Shown one piece after another: positions 25,010-34,491 of a stretch of 64,000 nucleotides of DNA (position 1 is the stretch's first letter; every line of letters begins with the position of its first letter). The stretch lies in contig CANNFD010000002.1 in assembly GCA_947503885.1 (NCBI GenBank), forward strand, positions 186,001 to 250,000, given 5' to 3'. The notes under the pieces were generated by a model. That model was not told the DNA's origin and searched no databases. It saw only the letters and a list, made by a program, of their open reading frames with translations. The DNA comes from an uncultured Olleya sp. Its GTDB lineage: Bacteria; Bacteroidota; Bacteroidia; Flavobacteriales; Flavobacteriaceae. A program made the position numbers and the translations under genes.

Positions 25010-25741
25010 TTAATTAAATTGTTTTTCAAGCTTTGTTGCTTGAGGAAATAATATATTATTTTCTAAATGAATATGTAGGTGCAAATCTTTTTCAAACTCG
25101 TCCAACATAGCATACGTCACTTTATAAGTATTACATGCATCTGCAGGTGGCGTATAATTATCTGTCAATGCTGCAATTTCTCTGAAGCGCACACCTTCGT
25201 TATCATGTTCTTTCATCATCAAAGTAATTGGATTTACTACTGTGCCAAAATGTGGCGCTTCCACTACTCCGTTTTGTAATTTTGCTTTAACTAATTTTTT
25301 AACAAACGGAAATAACACCAATTCTTCTTTTTTCATGTGGGCTGCTAATTCTCCAGCAGACGCTGTAAACAATTCGTTTATCTTAAATAATTCTGGATGA
25401 CGTCCACCATGAACTTTGCATAGCTTGTCTAAAAACTGACGTAATACCGGAATCTTCTCCTCAACATAACGATGATGTTTTTTCTCGATATAATCCACTA
25501 ATAAGTCTAAAGGCCATGATCTATAATCAATATTCTGACCTGTATTACTATTTGTAATAGCCTCCAACTCTTCTAACAACATATTACTGTCAATATTGTT
25601 TGTTTCGCATACCTCTTCAACAGAGCGGTTACCTCTGCAACAAAAATCAATTTTATACTTAGAAAAAACTGCTGCTGTTCTAAAATCTTCTGCTACAAAT
25701 TGACCAATTTCTTTCTGGGTGTTTTTATGTAATGTTTCCAT
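25010..25741 (-). CDS. ric: Iron-sulfur cluster repair di-iron protein Ric/ScdA/YtfE
   Basis: A 243-residue protein with the N-terminal ScdA_N domain (FRTAAVFSKYKIDFCCRGNRSVEE) and a hemerythrin domain with His/Glu ligands spread over KHHRYVEE, HGGRHPEL, AAHMKKEELVLFP, MMKEHDNEG and HLHIHLENNILFP. It repairs iron-sulfur clusters damaged by NO or oxidants. I choose ATG 25741 because the frame upstream begins with TTG at 25762 and would run through the palindrome at 25757-25770. Confidence 0.92.
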   Translation of the reverse strand: METLHKNTQKEIGQFVAEDFRTAAVFSKYKIDFCCRGNRSVEEVCETNNIDSNMLLEELEAITNSNTGQNIDYRSWPLDLLVDYIEKKHHRYVEEKIPVLRQFLDKLCKVHGGRHPELFKINELFTASAGELAAHMKKEELVLFPFVKKLVKAKLQNGVVEAPHFGTVVNPITLMMKEHDNEGVRFREIAALTDNYTPPADACNTYKVTYAMLDEFEKDLHLHIHLENNILFPQATKLEKQFN

Positions 25742-25756
25742 AATTATTTTTATTTC

Positions 25757-25770
25757 GGACAATTTAGTCC
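25757..25770 (-). promoter_or_regulatory. Operator-like palindrome before ric
   Basis: GGAC-AATTTA-GTCC lies 16 bp upstream of the ric start codon. On the minus strand AGGACTAAATTGTCCG matches the palindrome before the rrf2 gene at 10 of 16 positions, so the neighbouring Rrf2 protein is the probable ligand. Confidence 0.55.
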
Positions 25771-25819
25771 TGTTTTTAGTTAAATTTTTTTTATAGAATT
25801 TATTAGTGCTGCTATTGTT

Positions 25820-26254
25820 TTAAACTTTTAAAAACGAAGCACCAATTTTTATATCCAATGCTAACTCTTCTAGATTAGTGTTTTCTAATAAATCTTGTAA
25901 TCCATCACGAATAACTTTAAACTTATCGTGCATTGGACATGGATGATTTTCGTTACACTTATCTAACCCTAACCCACAACCTTTATAAATAGCATCACCA
26001 TCAATCGCATTAACTATTTCTGCTATTTTAATTTGTGATATTTTGTTTTTATCAATCTCAAATCCGCCATATGCCCCACGTACTGATTTAACAATGTTAT
26101 TAGCGACTAATGCCTGCAAAATTTTTGCAGTAAATGCTTGAGGAGAATTTATTTCTTCTGATATTTCTTTAGGACTCACGCGATTACCTTCAAACGAATT
26201 TTTAGCAATAAAAATTGAGGCTCTAATGGCATACTCGCAAGCTTTTGAAAACAT
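25820..26254 (-). CDS. Rrf2-family transcriptional regulator (NsrR/IscR-like)
   Basis: A 144-residue winged-helix protein with helix-turn-helix at about 27-57 (SPKEISEEINSPQAFTAKILQAL) and wing GAYGGFEI. The cluster-binding Cys triad Cys93-x6-Cys100-x5-Cys106 (CGLGLDKCNENHPC) is close to the NsrR/IscR pattern. With ric as next gene (78 bp) it is best read as an NO- or iron-sulfur-sensing repressor of ric. I do not give the symbol nsrR because the Cys spacing alone does not decide between NsrR and related sensors. Confidence 0.88.
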   Translation of the reverse strand: MFSKACEYAIRASIFIAKNSFEGNRVSPKEISEEINSPQAFTAKILQALVANNIVKSVRGAYGGFEIDKNKISQIKIAEIVNAIDGDAIYKGCGLGLDKCNENHPCPMHDKFKVIRDGLQDLLENTNLEELALDIKIGASFLKV

Positions 26255-26295
26255 AGTTATAAATATTTAAAGCAAAGATAGGTGTTTATTTTAAT

Positions 26296-26313
26296 TAAGA
26301 CAAATTTATCTTA
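26296..26313 (-). promoter_or_regulatory. Operator-like palindrome before the rrf2 gene
   Basis: TAAGACAAATTTATCTTA, imperfect palindrome 42 bp upstream of the rrf2 start and 1 bp before the stop of the next gene. It has the same GAC-N6-rTC shape as the ric site and suggests autoregulation. Confidence 0.5.
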
Positions 26314-26664
26314 TTAAGAATATTTATTTCTAAACCAAACTTTTTGCCACTCTCTTTGCAAAATCAAAAAAGTAACTTGTTCTGATAGTTGCAAAGTATC
26401 ACTACCATCTAGTTGTCTGATAGTGTCTTCTGACACATCAATAATGTATAACAAGTTAAGATAATCTGTAAATTTTTCTTGAATAAGTTTATAAACCGTT
26501 TCGTGCAAGATTAGTTTTAAACTAGTGGCTAAGATGTCTTCATCAAAATCTAAATCGATGTTAGCGTACAAAAAATCTTTATTAAGTTGTTGTACTAATT
26601 TTTGATAAAGCTTTAAATTATTAGCTTCAGCAATTAAATCTTCAAAAGTTACAGGAAGTGCCAT
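26314..26664 (-). CDS. Conserved hypothetical cytoplasmic protein
   Basis: A 116-residue all-helical protein without signal peptide or membrane segment, rich in Leu, Asp and Gln. It has no motif I recognise. It is 10 bp after the prenyl synthase gene in the same direction, so it is very likely co-transcribed. Function unknown. Confidence 0.65.
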   Translation of the reverse strand: MALPVTFEDLIAEANNLKLYQKLVQQLNKDFLYANIDLDFDEDILATSLKLILHETVYKLIQEKFTDYLNLLYIIDVSEDTIRQLDGSDTLQLSEQVTFLILQREWQKVWFRNKYS

Positions 26665-26673
26665 ATGCTTTAA

Positions 26674-27648
26674 TTAAACAGTACGTGTCATTAAACCCAT
26701 ACCAAATTCGCGTAGCAAATCTTTTTTGTCTTCAGACACAGTTAAAGTGTCCAACACATCAAATGCTTTTTTGGTGTATTCTTTAATAGCATTCTGGGTA
26801 GCTTTAGCAGATTTAGAATCTATAAAATACTGTTTAACAGTATCTATTTTTTCTGAATTATCATCTAATTGTACTGAAAATAATTGCTCTAATTTTACTT
26901 TATCTTTTTCATTTAAAAACTCTAAAGCTTTTAAGTATAAATAGGTCTTTTTATTTTCAATAATATCACCTCCAACTTGTTTTCCAAAAGTTTCAGGATT
27001 TCCAAAAGCATCTAAATAATCGTCTTGTAATTGAAAGGCAATCCCCAACAGACGACCAAATTGATAGATGCTATTTTGATTTTCTTCGGACGTTTCTGCT
27101 ACAATTGCTCCCATTTTCATTGCTGCTCCTACTAAAACAGCGGTTTTGTATTCAATCATTTTTAAATACTCAGGTATGGTAACATCATCTCTAGTTTCAA
27201 AATCAACATCATATTGTTGCCCCTCGCATACCTCTAAAGCTGTTTTACTAAATAATTTAGCTAAGGCTTGAAAAGTAGTTGGATTATAGTTTTCAAATAA
27301 TTGATAAGCCATAATCAGCATAGCATCACCAGACAAAATACCAGTATTAATGTCCCATTTTTCATGCACAGTTTGCTGACCTCTTCTTAAAGGTGCATCG
27401 TCCATAATATCGTCATGTACTAAAGAAAAATTATGAAACACCTCTACGCTTAATGCTGCATCTAGTGCCTTTTGGTGGTCTGTACCAAAAATCTCTGCAG
27501 TCATTAATGTTAAAACTGGTCTAAGTCGTTTACCACCCAACTGCAATATATAATGTATTGGACTATATAAATTTTCTGGTTGTTTTGGAGACGAGTAGTT
27601 TTTTAAATACTCTTTAAAAACAGACTGATAAAATAAAATGTTTTGCAT
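26674..27648 (-). CDS. Polyprenyl (farnesyl/geranylgeranyl-type) diphosphate synthase
   Basis: A 324-residue trans-prenyltransferase that condenses isopentenyl diphosphate with allylic diphosphates in the cytoplasm. It has GGKRLRPVL, the first Asp-rich motif DDIMDDAPLRRG, KTA in the middle and the second Asp-rich motif QLQDDYLDAFG, all canonical. Product chain length cannot be told from motifs alone. I use ATG 27648; a TTG at 27666 would add six residues. dxs at 39 kb supplies the same pathway but is not linked in an operon. Confidence 0.9.
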   Translation of the reverse strand: MQNILFYQSVFKEYLKNYSSPKQPENLYSPIHYILQLGGKRLRPVLTLMTAEIFGTDHQKALDAALSVEVFHNFSLVHDDIMDDAPLRRGQQTVHEKWDINTGILSGDAMLIMAYQLFENYNPTTFQALAKLFSKTALEVCEGQQYDVDFETRDDVTIPEYLKMIEYKTAVLVGAAMKMGAIVAETSEENQNSIYQFGRLLGIAFQLQDDYLDAFGNPETFGKQVGGDIIENKKTYLYLKALEFLNEKDKVKLEQLFSVQLDDNSEKIDTVKQYFIDSKSAKATQNAIKEYTKKAFDVLDTLTVSEDKKDLLREFGMGLMTRTV

Positions 27649-27724
27649 CCTGCAAAAATAAAGCAAATACTTCTAACAATCTATTGTCTAGCAAAACTCC
27701 AATGTTAAATAATAATTAAACTTT

Positions 27725-27765
27725 GGAAACTTGAATTGTTTTTAAAGTTTCCTTGTGTACATTTG
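27725..27765 (+). promoter_or_regulatory. TetR-type operator overlapping the efflux-operon promoter
   Basis: Inverted repeat GGAAACTT (27725-27732) / AAGTTTCC (27745-27752) with 12-bp spacer. It spans the -33 element ATTG (27735-27738), which is 19 bp from the perfect -7 box TACATTTG (27758-27765). Binding would block polymerase, consistent with autorepression by the TetR protein encoded just downstream. Confidence 0.72.
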
Positions 27766-27774
27766 CAAAATATT

Positions 27775-28380
27775 ATGAGAGAAAAAATTATAAATAAATC
27801 TGGAGAACTGTTTTTAACACTTGGCTTTAAAAGTGTTACAATGGATGATATAGCTAACGCATTAGGTATCTCTAAAAAAACTATCTATCAGCATTTTGAA
27901 AATAAAACAAAATTAGTTGAAGCCACTACACTAAATGTGTTTGAGACCATTTGTCAAGGTATTGATTGTATTTCAAACGCATCTCAAAATCCAATTGAAG
28001 AGTTGTATGACATTAAGATGTTTGTAATGAATTATTTAAAAAACGAAAAAACATCACCTCAGTTTCAGCTAAAAAAATATTATCCTCAAATACACCAACA
28101 ACTTACAATTAAACAGTTTCAAAAAATGCATGTTTCTGTTAAAGAAAGTATACAAAGAGGTGTTGAAACCGGACTGTTTAGAAAAAACATAGATATAGAT
28201 TTTATTTCTAGAATGTACTTTAATGGTATGTCTGGTATTAAGGACGAAAATATTTTTCCTAAAGGCATCTTTACAATGGAGTATCTAACAGAAAGTTATT
28301 TAGAATATCACCTAAGAGCCATCTGTAGCGAAAAAGGATTACAGACACTAAACAAATTTATAACCACCAATCAATCTTAA
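27775..28380 (+). CDS. TetR/AcrR-family repressor
   Basis: A 201-residue regulator with an N-terminal helix-turn-helix (about 20-45: VTMDDIANALGISKKTIYQHFENK) and a helical ligand domain. The start at ATG 27775 lies 10 bp after the -7 box, so the longer frame starting at a TTG upstream cannot be transcribed from this promoter. It is the first gene of the TolC-MFP-RND operon (3 bp to the next gene) and presumably represses it until an efflux substrate binds. Confidence 0.9.
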   Translation: MREKIINKSGELFLTLGFKSVTMDDIANALGISKKTIYQHFENKTKLVEATTLNVFETICQGIDCISNASQNPIEELYDIKMFVMNYLKNEKTSPQFQLKKYYPQIHQQLTIKQFQKMHVSVKESIQRGVETGLFRKNIDIDFISRMYFNGMSGIKDENIFPKGIFTMEYLTESYLEYHLRAICSEKGLQTLNKFITTNQS

Positions 28381-28383
28381 ATA

Positions 28384-29691
28384 ATGAAACATTTACTAAT
28401 ACTAGTTAGTTTAATTTTCGGTACAGTTGCTTATTCTCAAGAAGCTCCAACACAGTTTTCTTTACAAGAAGCAATTGATTATGCTTTAATAAATAATAGG
28501 TCTGCAAAAAATGCAGCGTTAGATATTGAGGCAGCAATTAAACAAAAATGGGAAACAACCGCTACAGGATTACCACAATTAAATGCTGCTGTAGACTATC
28601 AAAACGCATTAAAACGTAACATTTTTGTCTTTGGTGACGATGTGATACAAGTTGGGTCTAAACACACATTAACGGGTACAGCAACTTTAAGTCAATTAAT
28701 TTTTGACGGATCTTACCTAGTAGGCTTACAATCTGCAAAAGTGTATTTAGAAATCTCAAAAAACGCTAAAACCAAAACTGATCTAGAAATCAGAAAAGCA
28801 GTTATTAATGCCTACGGAAATGTGCTTATGGCAAAAGAAAGTGTATCGATATTAGAAAAAAATATCAGCGTACTTGAAAAAAACCTGAATGACATTACTA
28901 AAATTTTTGAAAACGGTTTAGAGGAAGAAGAAAGTGTCGAGCAATTAAAAATCACGCTTTCTAGTGTAAAAAGCAGTTTAAATAACACTAACAGATTAAA
29001 AGATTTAGCATATCAAATGCTAAATCTAACTCTTGGAAAGCCAATAAACGACCCTATTGTTTTAACCGAAGACTTAGATGCTTTAACCTTAAAAAACATA
29101 AAATTAAGCTTAATAGATGCAGCTAATGATGTAGAAAACACAATAGATTATAAAATTGCAGAAAACGATAAAGTAGCAAAAACACTTTTAGTAAAACTAG
29201 AAAAAAGTAAAGCACTACCAAACTTAAGTGCTTTTGTTAATGGCGCATATGCAGGAAACAGAGAGTCTTTTAACTTTACAGACAGTGATAAAAAATGGTA
29301 TGGCTCTTCTATTTTTGGAGTTAGTTTAAATATTCCAATATTTAGTTCTGGAATGAGGACAGCTGCAACGCAACGTGCACAAATAAATTTAGAAAAAGCT
29401 GAAATCAATTTAACTGAAACTGAGCAGATGCTTAATTTACAAATTCAATCGGCTAAAAGTGACTACCAATTTGCAATTGAAGATTACCAAAATAAAAAAG
29501 AAAACTTATCACTTGCAGAACGTATTGAGCAAAAAAACCAAACTAAGTTTTTTGAAGGTATCGCTTCTAGCTTTGACCTAAGACAGGCACAAACACAATT
29601 ATATACCGCACAACAAGATTTACTTCAAACAATGCTAGATGTTATTACTAAAAAAGCAGAACTAGAAACATTATTAAACACAACCAACTAA
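28384..29691 (+). CDS. TolC-family outer-membrane efflux protein
   Basis: A 435-residue protein with a signal peptide (AYSQ) and two OEP repeats of long helices with short strands (LQEAIDYALINNRSAKNAALDIEAA and the matching second half near LNIPIFSSGMRTAATQRAQINLEKA). It forms the outer-membrane channel of the tripartite RND pump encoded with it. Normal length for the family. Confidence 0.92.
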   Translation: MKHLLILVSLIFGTVAYSQEAPTQFSLQEAIDYALINNRSAKNAALDIEAAIKQKWETTATGLPQLNAAVDYQNALKRNIFVFGDDVIQVGSKHTLTGTATLSQLIFDGSYLVGLQSAKVYLEISKNAKTKTDLEIRKAVINAYGNVLMAKESVSILEKNISVLEKNLNDITKIFENGLEEEESVEQLKITLSSVKSSLNNTNRLKDLAYQMLNLTLGKPINDPIVLTEDLDALTLKNIKLSLIDAANDVENTIDYKIAENDKVAKTLLVKLEKSKALPNLSAFVNGAYAGNRESFNFTDSDKKWYGSSIFGVSLNIPIFSSGMRTAATQRAQINLEKAEINLTETEQMLNLQIQSAKSDYQFAIEDYQNKKENLSLAERIEQKNQTKFFEGIASSFDLRQAQTQLYTAQQDLLQTMLDVITKKAELETLLNTTN

Positions 29692-29713
29692 CCATATCTA
29701 TAAAACACTAATT

Positions 29714-30883
29714 ATGAAACATATAATAACACTTTCTTTTCTTGCTATATTACTTGCATCTTGTAATGGCGATAAAAAAAATACAGTTGAAAAAGTCTTA
29801 GAAAAAAACGACTTAAAAGAAATCAGAACTAAAAGAGCAGAATTAGTATCAGAACAAGATGCAATACATACTAAAATAAAACTTTTAGATGACAGAATCA
29901 AAACTTTAGACACCACACAAAACATACCTTTAATCACAACTTTTATTGCTAAACAAGAAGTTTTTAATCACGTATTAGAGTTACAAGGTAATGTTACAAC
30001 TAAAAACCTTTTAACAATCACTCCAGAGTTTAATGGTATACTTACTAATATGTATGTAAAAGAAGGACAACGTGTATATAAAGGACAAACACTAGCCAAA
30101 ATTGACGATGGTGGATTAAGCCAGCAGTTAGCACAATATAAGATTCAAGCAAATTTAGCTAAAACAACTTTTGAGCGCCAAAAACGATTATGGGATCAAA
30201 AAATTGGTAGCGAAATTCAGTTTTTACAAGCCAAATCTAATTACGAGTCTCAACAACAAGCCATCAACCAATTACAAAAACAAATAAACAAAACTACTGT
30301 TGTAGCGCCTTTTAGCGGAACAATTGACGATATAATCACAGAAAAAGGAAGTGTAGTTGCTGCAGGTCAAACACCACTTATGCAAATTGTAAACTTAGAC
30401 AATATGTATATAGAAACTGACGTGCCAGAAAACTATGTAGCTGATATTACTAAAGGTAAGGACGTTACTGTCGAGTTTCCAATATTAGGAAAATCTATAA
30501 ACACTAAAATCCGTCAAGCTGGAGATATAATAAATCCAGCTAACAGAACTTTTAAAGTAGAAATTGATGTACCTAACAAGGACAAAAGTATTAAGCCTAA
30601 CTTAACTGCAAGACTTAAAATTAACGACTACACAAACCCTGAAGCAATACTAGTCCCACAAAGTATTATATCTGAAAATGCAGAGGGAGAACAATATGTT
30701 TACGTTGTAAATGATAAAAAAGAAAACAACCAAGGCGTAGTAAGTAAAGTCTTTGTAAAAACAGGAAGAACCCAAGGAGATGTAATAGAAGTTTTAGAAA
30801 ATATTGAAAGTGGCGCAGAACTTATTAAAGAAGGTGCACGTAGCGTTAAAGATGGACAAACTGTTAAAGTGAAAAACGACTAA
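29714..30883 (+). CDS. RND efflux periplasmic adaptor (MFP), lipoprotein
   Basis: A 389-residue lipoprotein (Cys17 in LLASC) with an N-terminal coiled-coil stretch (about 25-65), then the usual MFP order: barrel-sandwich half, helical hairpin (about 140-190), second sandwich half (VVAPFSGTIDDI) and beta-barrel and membrane-proximal domains. It links the TolC and RND proteins. The extra coiled coil before the first sandwich strand is longer than in AcrA. Confidence 0.92.
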   Translation: MKHIITLSFLAILLASCNGDKKNTVEKVLEKNDLKEIRTKRAELVSEQDAIHTKIKLLDDRIKTLDTTQNIPLITTFIAKQEVFNHVLELQGNVTTKNLLTITPEFNGILTNMYVKEGQRVYKGQTLAKIDDGGLSQQLAQYKIQANLAKTTFERQKRLWDQKIGSEIQFLQAKSNYESQQQAINQLQKQINKTTVVAPFSGTIDDIITEKGSVVAAGQTPLMQIVNLDNMYIETDVPENYVADITKGKDVTVEFPILGKSINTKIRQAGDIINPANRTFKVEIDVPNKDKSIKPNLTARLKINDYTNPEAILVPQSIISENAEGEQYVYVVNDKKENNQGVVSKVFVKTGRTQGDVIEVLENIESGAELIKEGARSVKDGQTVKVKND

Positions 30884-30885
30884 AT

Positions 30886-33800
30886 ATGACCAAAAAGAAA
30901 AAACAAATCGACAAAGAATTTGGTCTATCATCGTGGGCAATTAATAACAAAACCACAATATATGTCCTAATTGCAGTTATATTTTATCTTGGAATCGCAT
31001 CCTTTTTTAGCATGCCAAGAGAAAATTTTCCGGAAGTAAATGAAACCAAAATTTATGTTAGTTCTATCTACCCTGGTAACACAGCTGAGGATATTGAAAA
31101 ACTAATTACCGACCCGCTAGAGGATAAGCTAAAAACGGTTAGTAATGTTGTAGAGATTACTTCAACCTCTCAAGAAGACTTCTCAATGGTAATTATTGAG
31201 TTTGATGAAGGTATTACGGTAGACCAAGCTAAGCAAAAGGTAAAAGATGAAATAGACTCTGAAACTTCAGGAGAAGATTGGCCAACTTTTAATGGTGCAA
31301 AAGTAGAACCTGATGTTTTCGAATTAAGCCTTTCTGAAGAAATGCCAATTCTAAACATTAATATTTCTGGGGATTATCCAATTCAAAAATTAAAAGAATA
31401 TGCAGAGTATCTTCAAGATGACATTGAAGATTTAATTGAAATTAAAAAAGCAGATATCCGCGGTGTACAAGATAAAGAAGTTGAAGTTGCTGTAGACATC
31501 TATAAGATGATGGCTTCGCAAGTAACGTTTAACGATATAATTGGAACCATCAATAATGGTAACCTAACCATGTCTGCAGGTAACTTAAAAGCAAGTGGTC
31601 AAAGACGTACAATTAGGGTTTTAGGTGAAATTGAATCGCCATCAGAATTAGAAAATTTTGTTGTTAAGTCTGAAAATGGTAAATCAATTTATTTAAAAGA
31701 TGTTGCTACCGTATCTTTTCAAGAAGAAGATAAAACAACTTTTGCAAGAGAGCATGGCAAACCTGTTGTAATGCTAGACGTTAAAAAACGTGCTGGTAAA
31801 AACATGGTTGCTGCTGCAGAGCAGATTCAAGTAATTGTAAAAAACGCAAAAGACAACGTCTTTCCTAAAGATTTATCTGTAACAGTAACAAACGATCAAT
31901 CCTCCGTTACTATTGGTCAAGTAGAAGATTTAGTAAACAACATTATTTTTGGAGTAATATTAGTTGTAACCGTGTTAATGTTCTTTTTAGGTTTTAAAAA
32001 TGCATTATTTGTTGGTTTTGCTATACCAATGTCTATGTTTATGTCTCTTATGATTTTAGGGTTTATAGGCTATAGTCTTAATACAATGGTATTATTTGGA
32101 TTAATTATGGGACTTGGTATGTTAGTAGACAACGGTATTGTAGTTGTTGAAAACGTTTATCGACTAATGGAAGACGAAGGACTTAGTCGTGTAGAAGCTG
32201 CTAAAAAAGGTATTGGCGAAATTGCTTTTCCTATTATAATATCTACCGCAACAACCGTTGCTGCTTTTACACCTTTAGCCTTCTGGCCTGGAATAATGGG
32301 AGATTTTATGGAAATCTTACCTATAACATTATCTGTAGTTTTAGGATCCTCATTATTTGTGGCTATCTTTTTTAACTCTGTATTAGTTTCAGAATACATG
32401 ACTATTGAAGACAAAAACATGCCTTTAAAACAAATTATTCGTACAACAATAATTGTTGCTGTTTTTGGAATTCTTATATTAATCTTTGGTGGTGCTTATA
32501 GAGGTTTAGGTACTGTTATGATTTTTACTGCTATTATGCTCTGGGCTTACCGTTTCTTTATCAGAAAATGGGCTAATAGTTTTCAAAACAAAGCATTAGT
32601 GTCTCTAGAAAACTGGTACGAACGTCAATTACGTGGCGCACTTTCTGGATGGAAACCTTATATATTAAGTATTGGTACGTTTTTACTTTTAATAGCGTCT
32701 TTTATAGCTTTTGGTATTTCATTAAAAACACAAAGAACTAAAGTTGAGTTTTTTCCGGATAACAAACCAAATCAAATTATTGTTTATATCGAGTATCCTC
32801 AAGGTACTGCAATCGAGAAAACAAATACAATTACTAAACAAATAGAAAACCGTGTATTTGATGTGCTTTATCAAGAGCAATACATGGATAATGGTTATAA
32901 TTTTTTAGTAGAAAGCACAGTAACTCAAGTTGGTGAGGGTGCCGGAAACCCACAAACAGATAGCGGATCTACTGCAGAAATGCCACACAAAGGTAAAATT
33001 ACTGCCTCCATGCGAGAGTTTAAATTTAGACGTGGAGAAGATAGCGAGTTGCTTCGTCAAAAAGTACAAGCATCATTAGTTGGGATATATCCAGGTGTAT
33101 TAATTTCAGTCGAAAAAAATGCGGATGGACCTCCTGCTGGATCTCCTATTAATATTGAAATTCAGGGTGATGATTATAATGAGCTTATCGCTACTGCAGA
33201 AAGTATGCGAGAATACATTAACACTAAAAATATTGCTGGAATTGACGAACTTAAAATAGATGTTAATAAGGATAAGCCTACAATGCGCGTTACTATTGAC
33301 AGAGAAAAAGCGGGTGAGCTTGGTATTAGTGCTGCGCAAATTGGACAACAATTACGTAATTCAATTTTTGGAGCCAAAGCAGGAATCTATAAAGAGGATG
33401 GTGATGATTACGATATCTATGTTCGTTTTAACGAAGCTAATAGATATAATAAAAGTGCATTATTTAATCAAAACATTACGTTTAGAGACAATACTGGACA
33501 AATAAAAAGCATACCTGTTTCTGCAGTTACAAAATTTGAAAACACTTCTGGTTTTAGTGCAATTAAACACAAAGACACCAAGCGTGTAGTAACAGTATAT
33601 TCTGCATTAGCACCTGGTTATACAGATGCTGCTGCAATTGTTAGTCAAGTACAAAACGAAATGAAAGGGTATGAAGATTTACCTACCGGAATCAATATTG
33701 ATTATACAGGTCAAATTGAAGAGCAGAATAAACAAATGACATTTTTAGTAGGTGCATTTTTAACTGGATTAGGATTAATCTTTTTCATATTAATATTCCA

Positions 33801-34398
33801 ATTTAATTCGGTTTCAAAACCTACAATAATCATGATCGCTATTTTTCTTAGTTTTATTGGTGTATTTGGTGGTATTGTTATTTCAGGAAGTGCGTTTGTT
33901 ATTATGATGACTATGGTTGGAATTATATCACTTGCCGGAATTGTGGTAAATAATGGTGTAGTGCTATTAGATTATGCGCAATTACTTATTGATAGGAGAA
34001 AAGCAGAATTAGATTTAGAAAAAGAAGAGTATTTATCTAATCAAGATCTTTTTGAAAGTATCGTAAAAGCAGGTAAGGCACGTTTAAGACCAGTACTACT
34101 AACAGCAATTACAACTATATTTGGATTAATACCATTAGCAATTGGTTTAAACATTAACTTCTTTACACTTTTTGCAGATTTTGATGCAAACATATATATG
34201 GGTGGAGATAATGTTGTGTTTTGGGGTCCATTAGCTTGGACAGTAATCTATGGGTTATTAATTGCTACATTTTTAACATTAATTGTTGTTCCAATATTAT
34301 TTTTCTTGTCTGTAAAATTAAAAATGTGGATAAGAGACAAGTTTTCTTCTGAAGAAACAGAAGAAACAATCATACTGGAAACTATAAAAGAAGAATAA
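30886..34398 (+). CDS. RND-family efflux permease
   Basis: A 1170-residue proton-driven inner-membrane transporter with twelve core helices, two porter regions and the motifs FGLIMGLGMLVDNGIVVVENV (with the proton-relay Asp in the fourth helix) and GIVVNNGVVLLDYAQ in the second half. About 120 residues longer than AcrB: a hydrophobic hairpin of about 45 residues (around 525-565) lies between the halves and the cytoplasmic tail is acidic. The substrate cannot be predicted. Last gene of the operon, followed by a terminator. Confidence 0.93.
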   Translation: MTKKKKQIDKEFGLSSWAINNKTTIYVLIAVIFYLGIASFFSMPRENFPEVNETKIYVSSIYPGNTAEDIEKLITDPLEDKLKTVSNVVEITSTSQEDFSMVIIEFDEGITVDQAKQKVKDEIDSETSGEDWPTFNGAKVEPDVFELSLSEEMPILNINISGDYPIQKLKEYAEYLQDDIEDLIEIKKADIRGVQDKEVEVAVDIYKMMASQVTFNDIIGTINNGNLTMSAGNLKASGQRRTIRVLGEIESPSELENFVVKSENGKSIYLKDVATVSFQEEDKTTFAREHGKPVVMLDVKKRAGKNMVAAAEQIQVIVKNAKDNVFPKDLSVTVTNDQSSVTIGQVEDLVNNIIFGVILVVTVLMFFLGFKNALFVGFAIPMSMFMSLMILGFIGYSLNTMVLFGLIMGLGMLVDNGIVVVENVYRLMEDEGLSRVEAAKKGIGEIAFPIIISTATTVAAFTPLAFWPGIMGDFMEILPITLSVVLGSSLFVAIFFNSVLVSEYMTIEDKNMPLKQIIRTTIIVAVFGILILIFGGAYRGLGTVMIFTAIMLWAYRFFIRKWANSFQNKALVSLENWYERQLRGALSGWKPYILSIGTFLLLIASFIAFGISLKTQRTKVEFFPDNKPNQIIVYIEYPQGTAIEKTNTITKQIENRVFDVLYQEQYMDNGYNFLVESTVTQVGEGAGNPQTDSGSTAEMPHKGKITASMREFKFRRGEDSELLRQKVQASLVGIYPGVLISVEKNADGPPAGSPINIEIQGDDYNELIATAESMREYINTKNIAGIDELKIDVNKDKPTMRVTIDREKAGELGISAAQIGQQLRNSIFGAKAGIYKEDGDDYDIYVRFNEANRYNKSALFNQNITFRDNTGQIKSIPVSAVTKFENTSGFSAIKHKDTKRVVTVYSALAPGYTDAAAIVSQVQNEMKGYEDLPTGINIDYTGQIEEQNKQMTFLVGAFLTGLGLIFFILIFQFNSVSKPTIIMIAIFLSFIGVFGGIVISGSAFVIMMTMVGIISLAGIVVNNGVVLLDYAQLLIDRRKAELDLEKEEYLSNQDLFESIVKAGKARLRPVLLTAITTIFGLIPLAIGLNINFFTLFADFDANIYMGGDNVVFWGPLAWTVIYGLLIATFLTLIVVPILFFLSVKLKMWIRDKFSSEETEETIILETIKEE

Positions 34399-34434
34399 TC
34401 AACATTTATAGGATTAGTTATAGATGATTTAAAC

Positions 34435-34466
34435 AAAAAATCCGAAGTCTTTACTTCGGATTTTTT
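34435..34466 (+). terminator. Terminator of the efflux operon
   Basis: AAAAAATCCGAAG / CTTCGGATTTTTT stem with short loop. Its T-run merges into the aspS -7 box TACTTTTG (34466-34473). Confidence 0.85.
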
Positions 34467-34491
34467 ACTTTTGCAATTCTAATAAATTATT

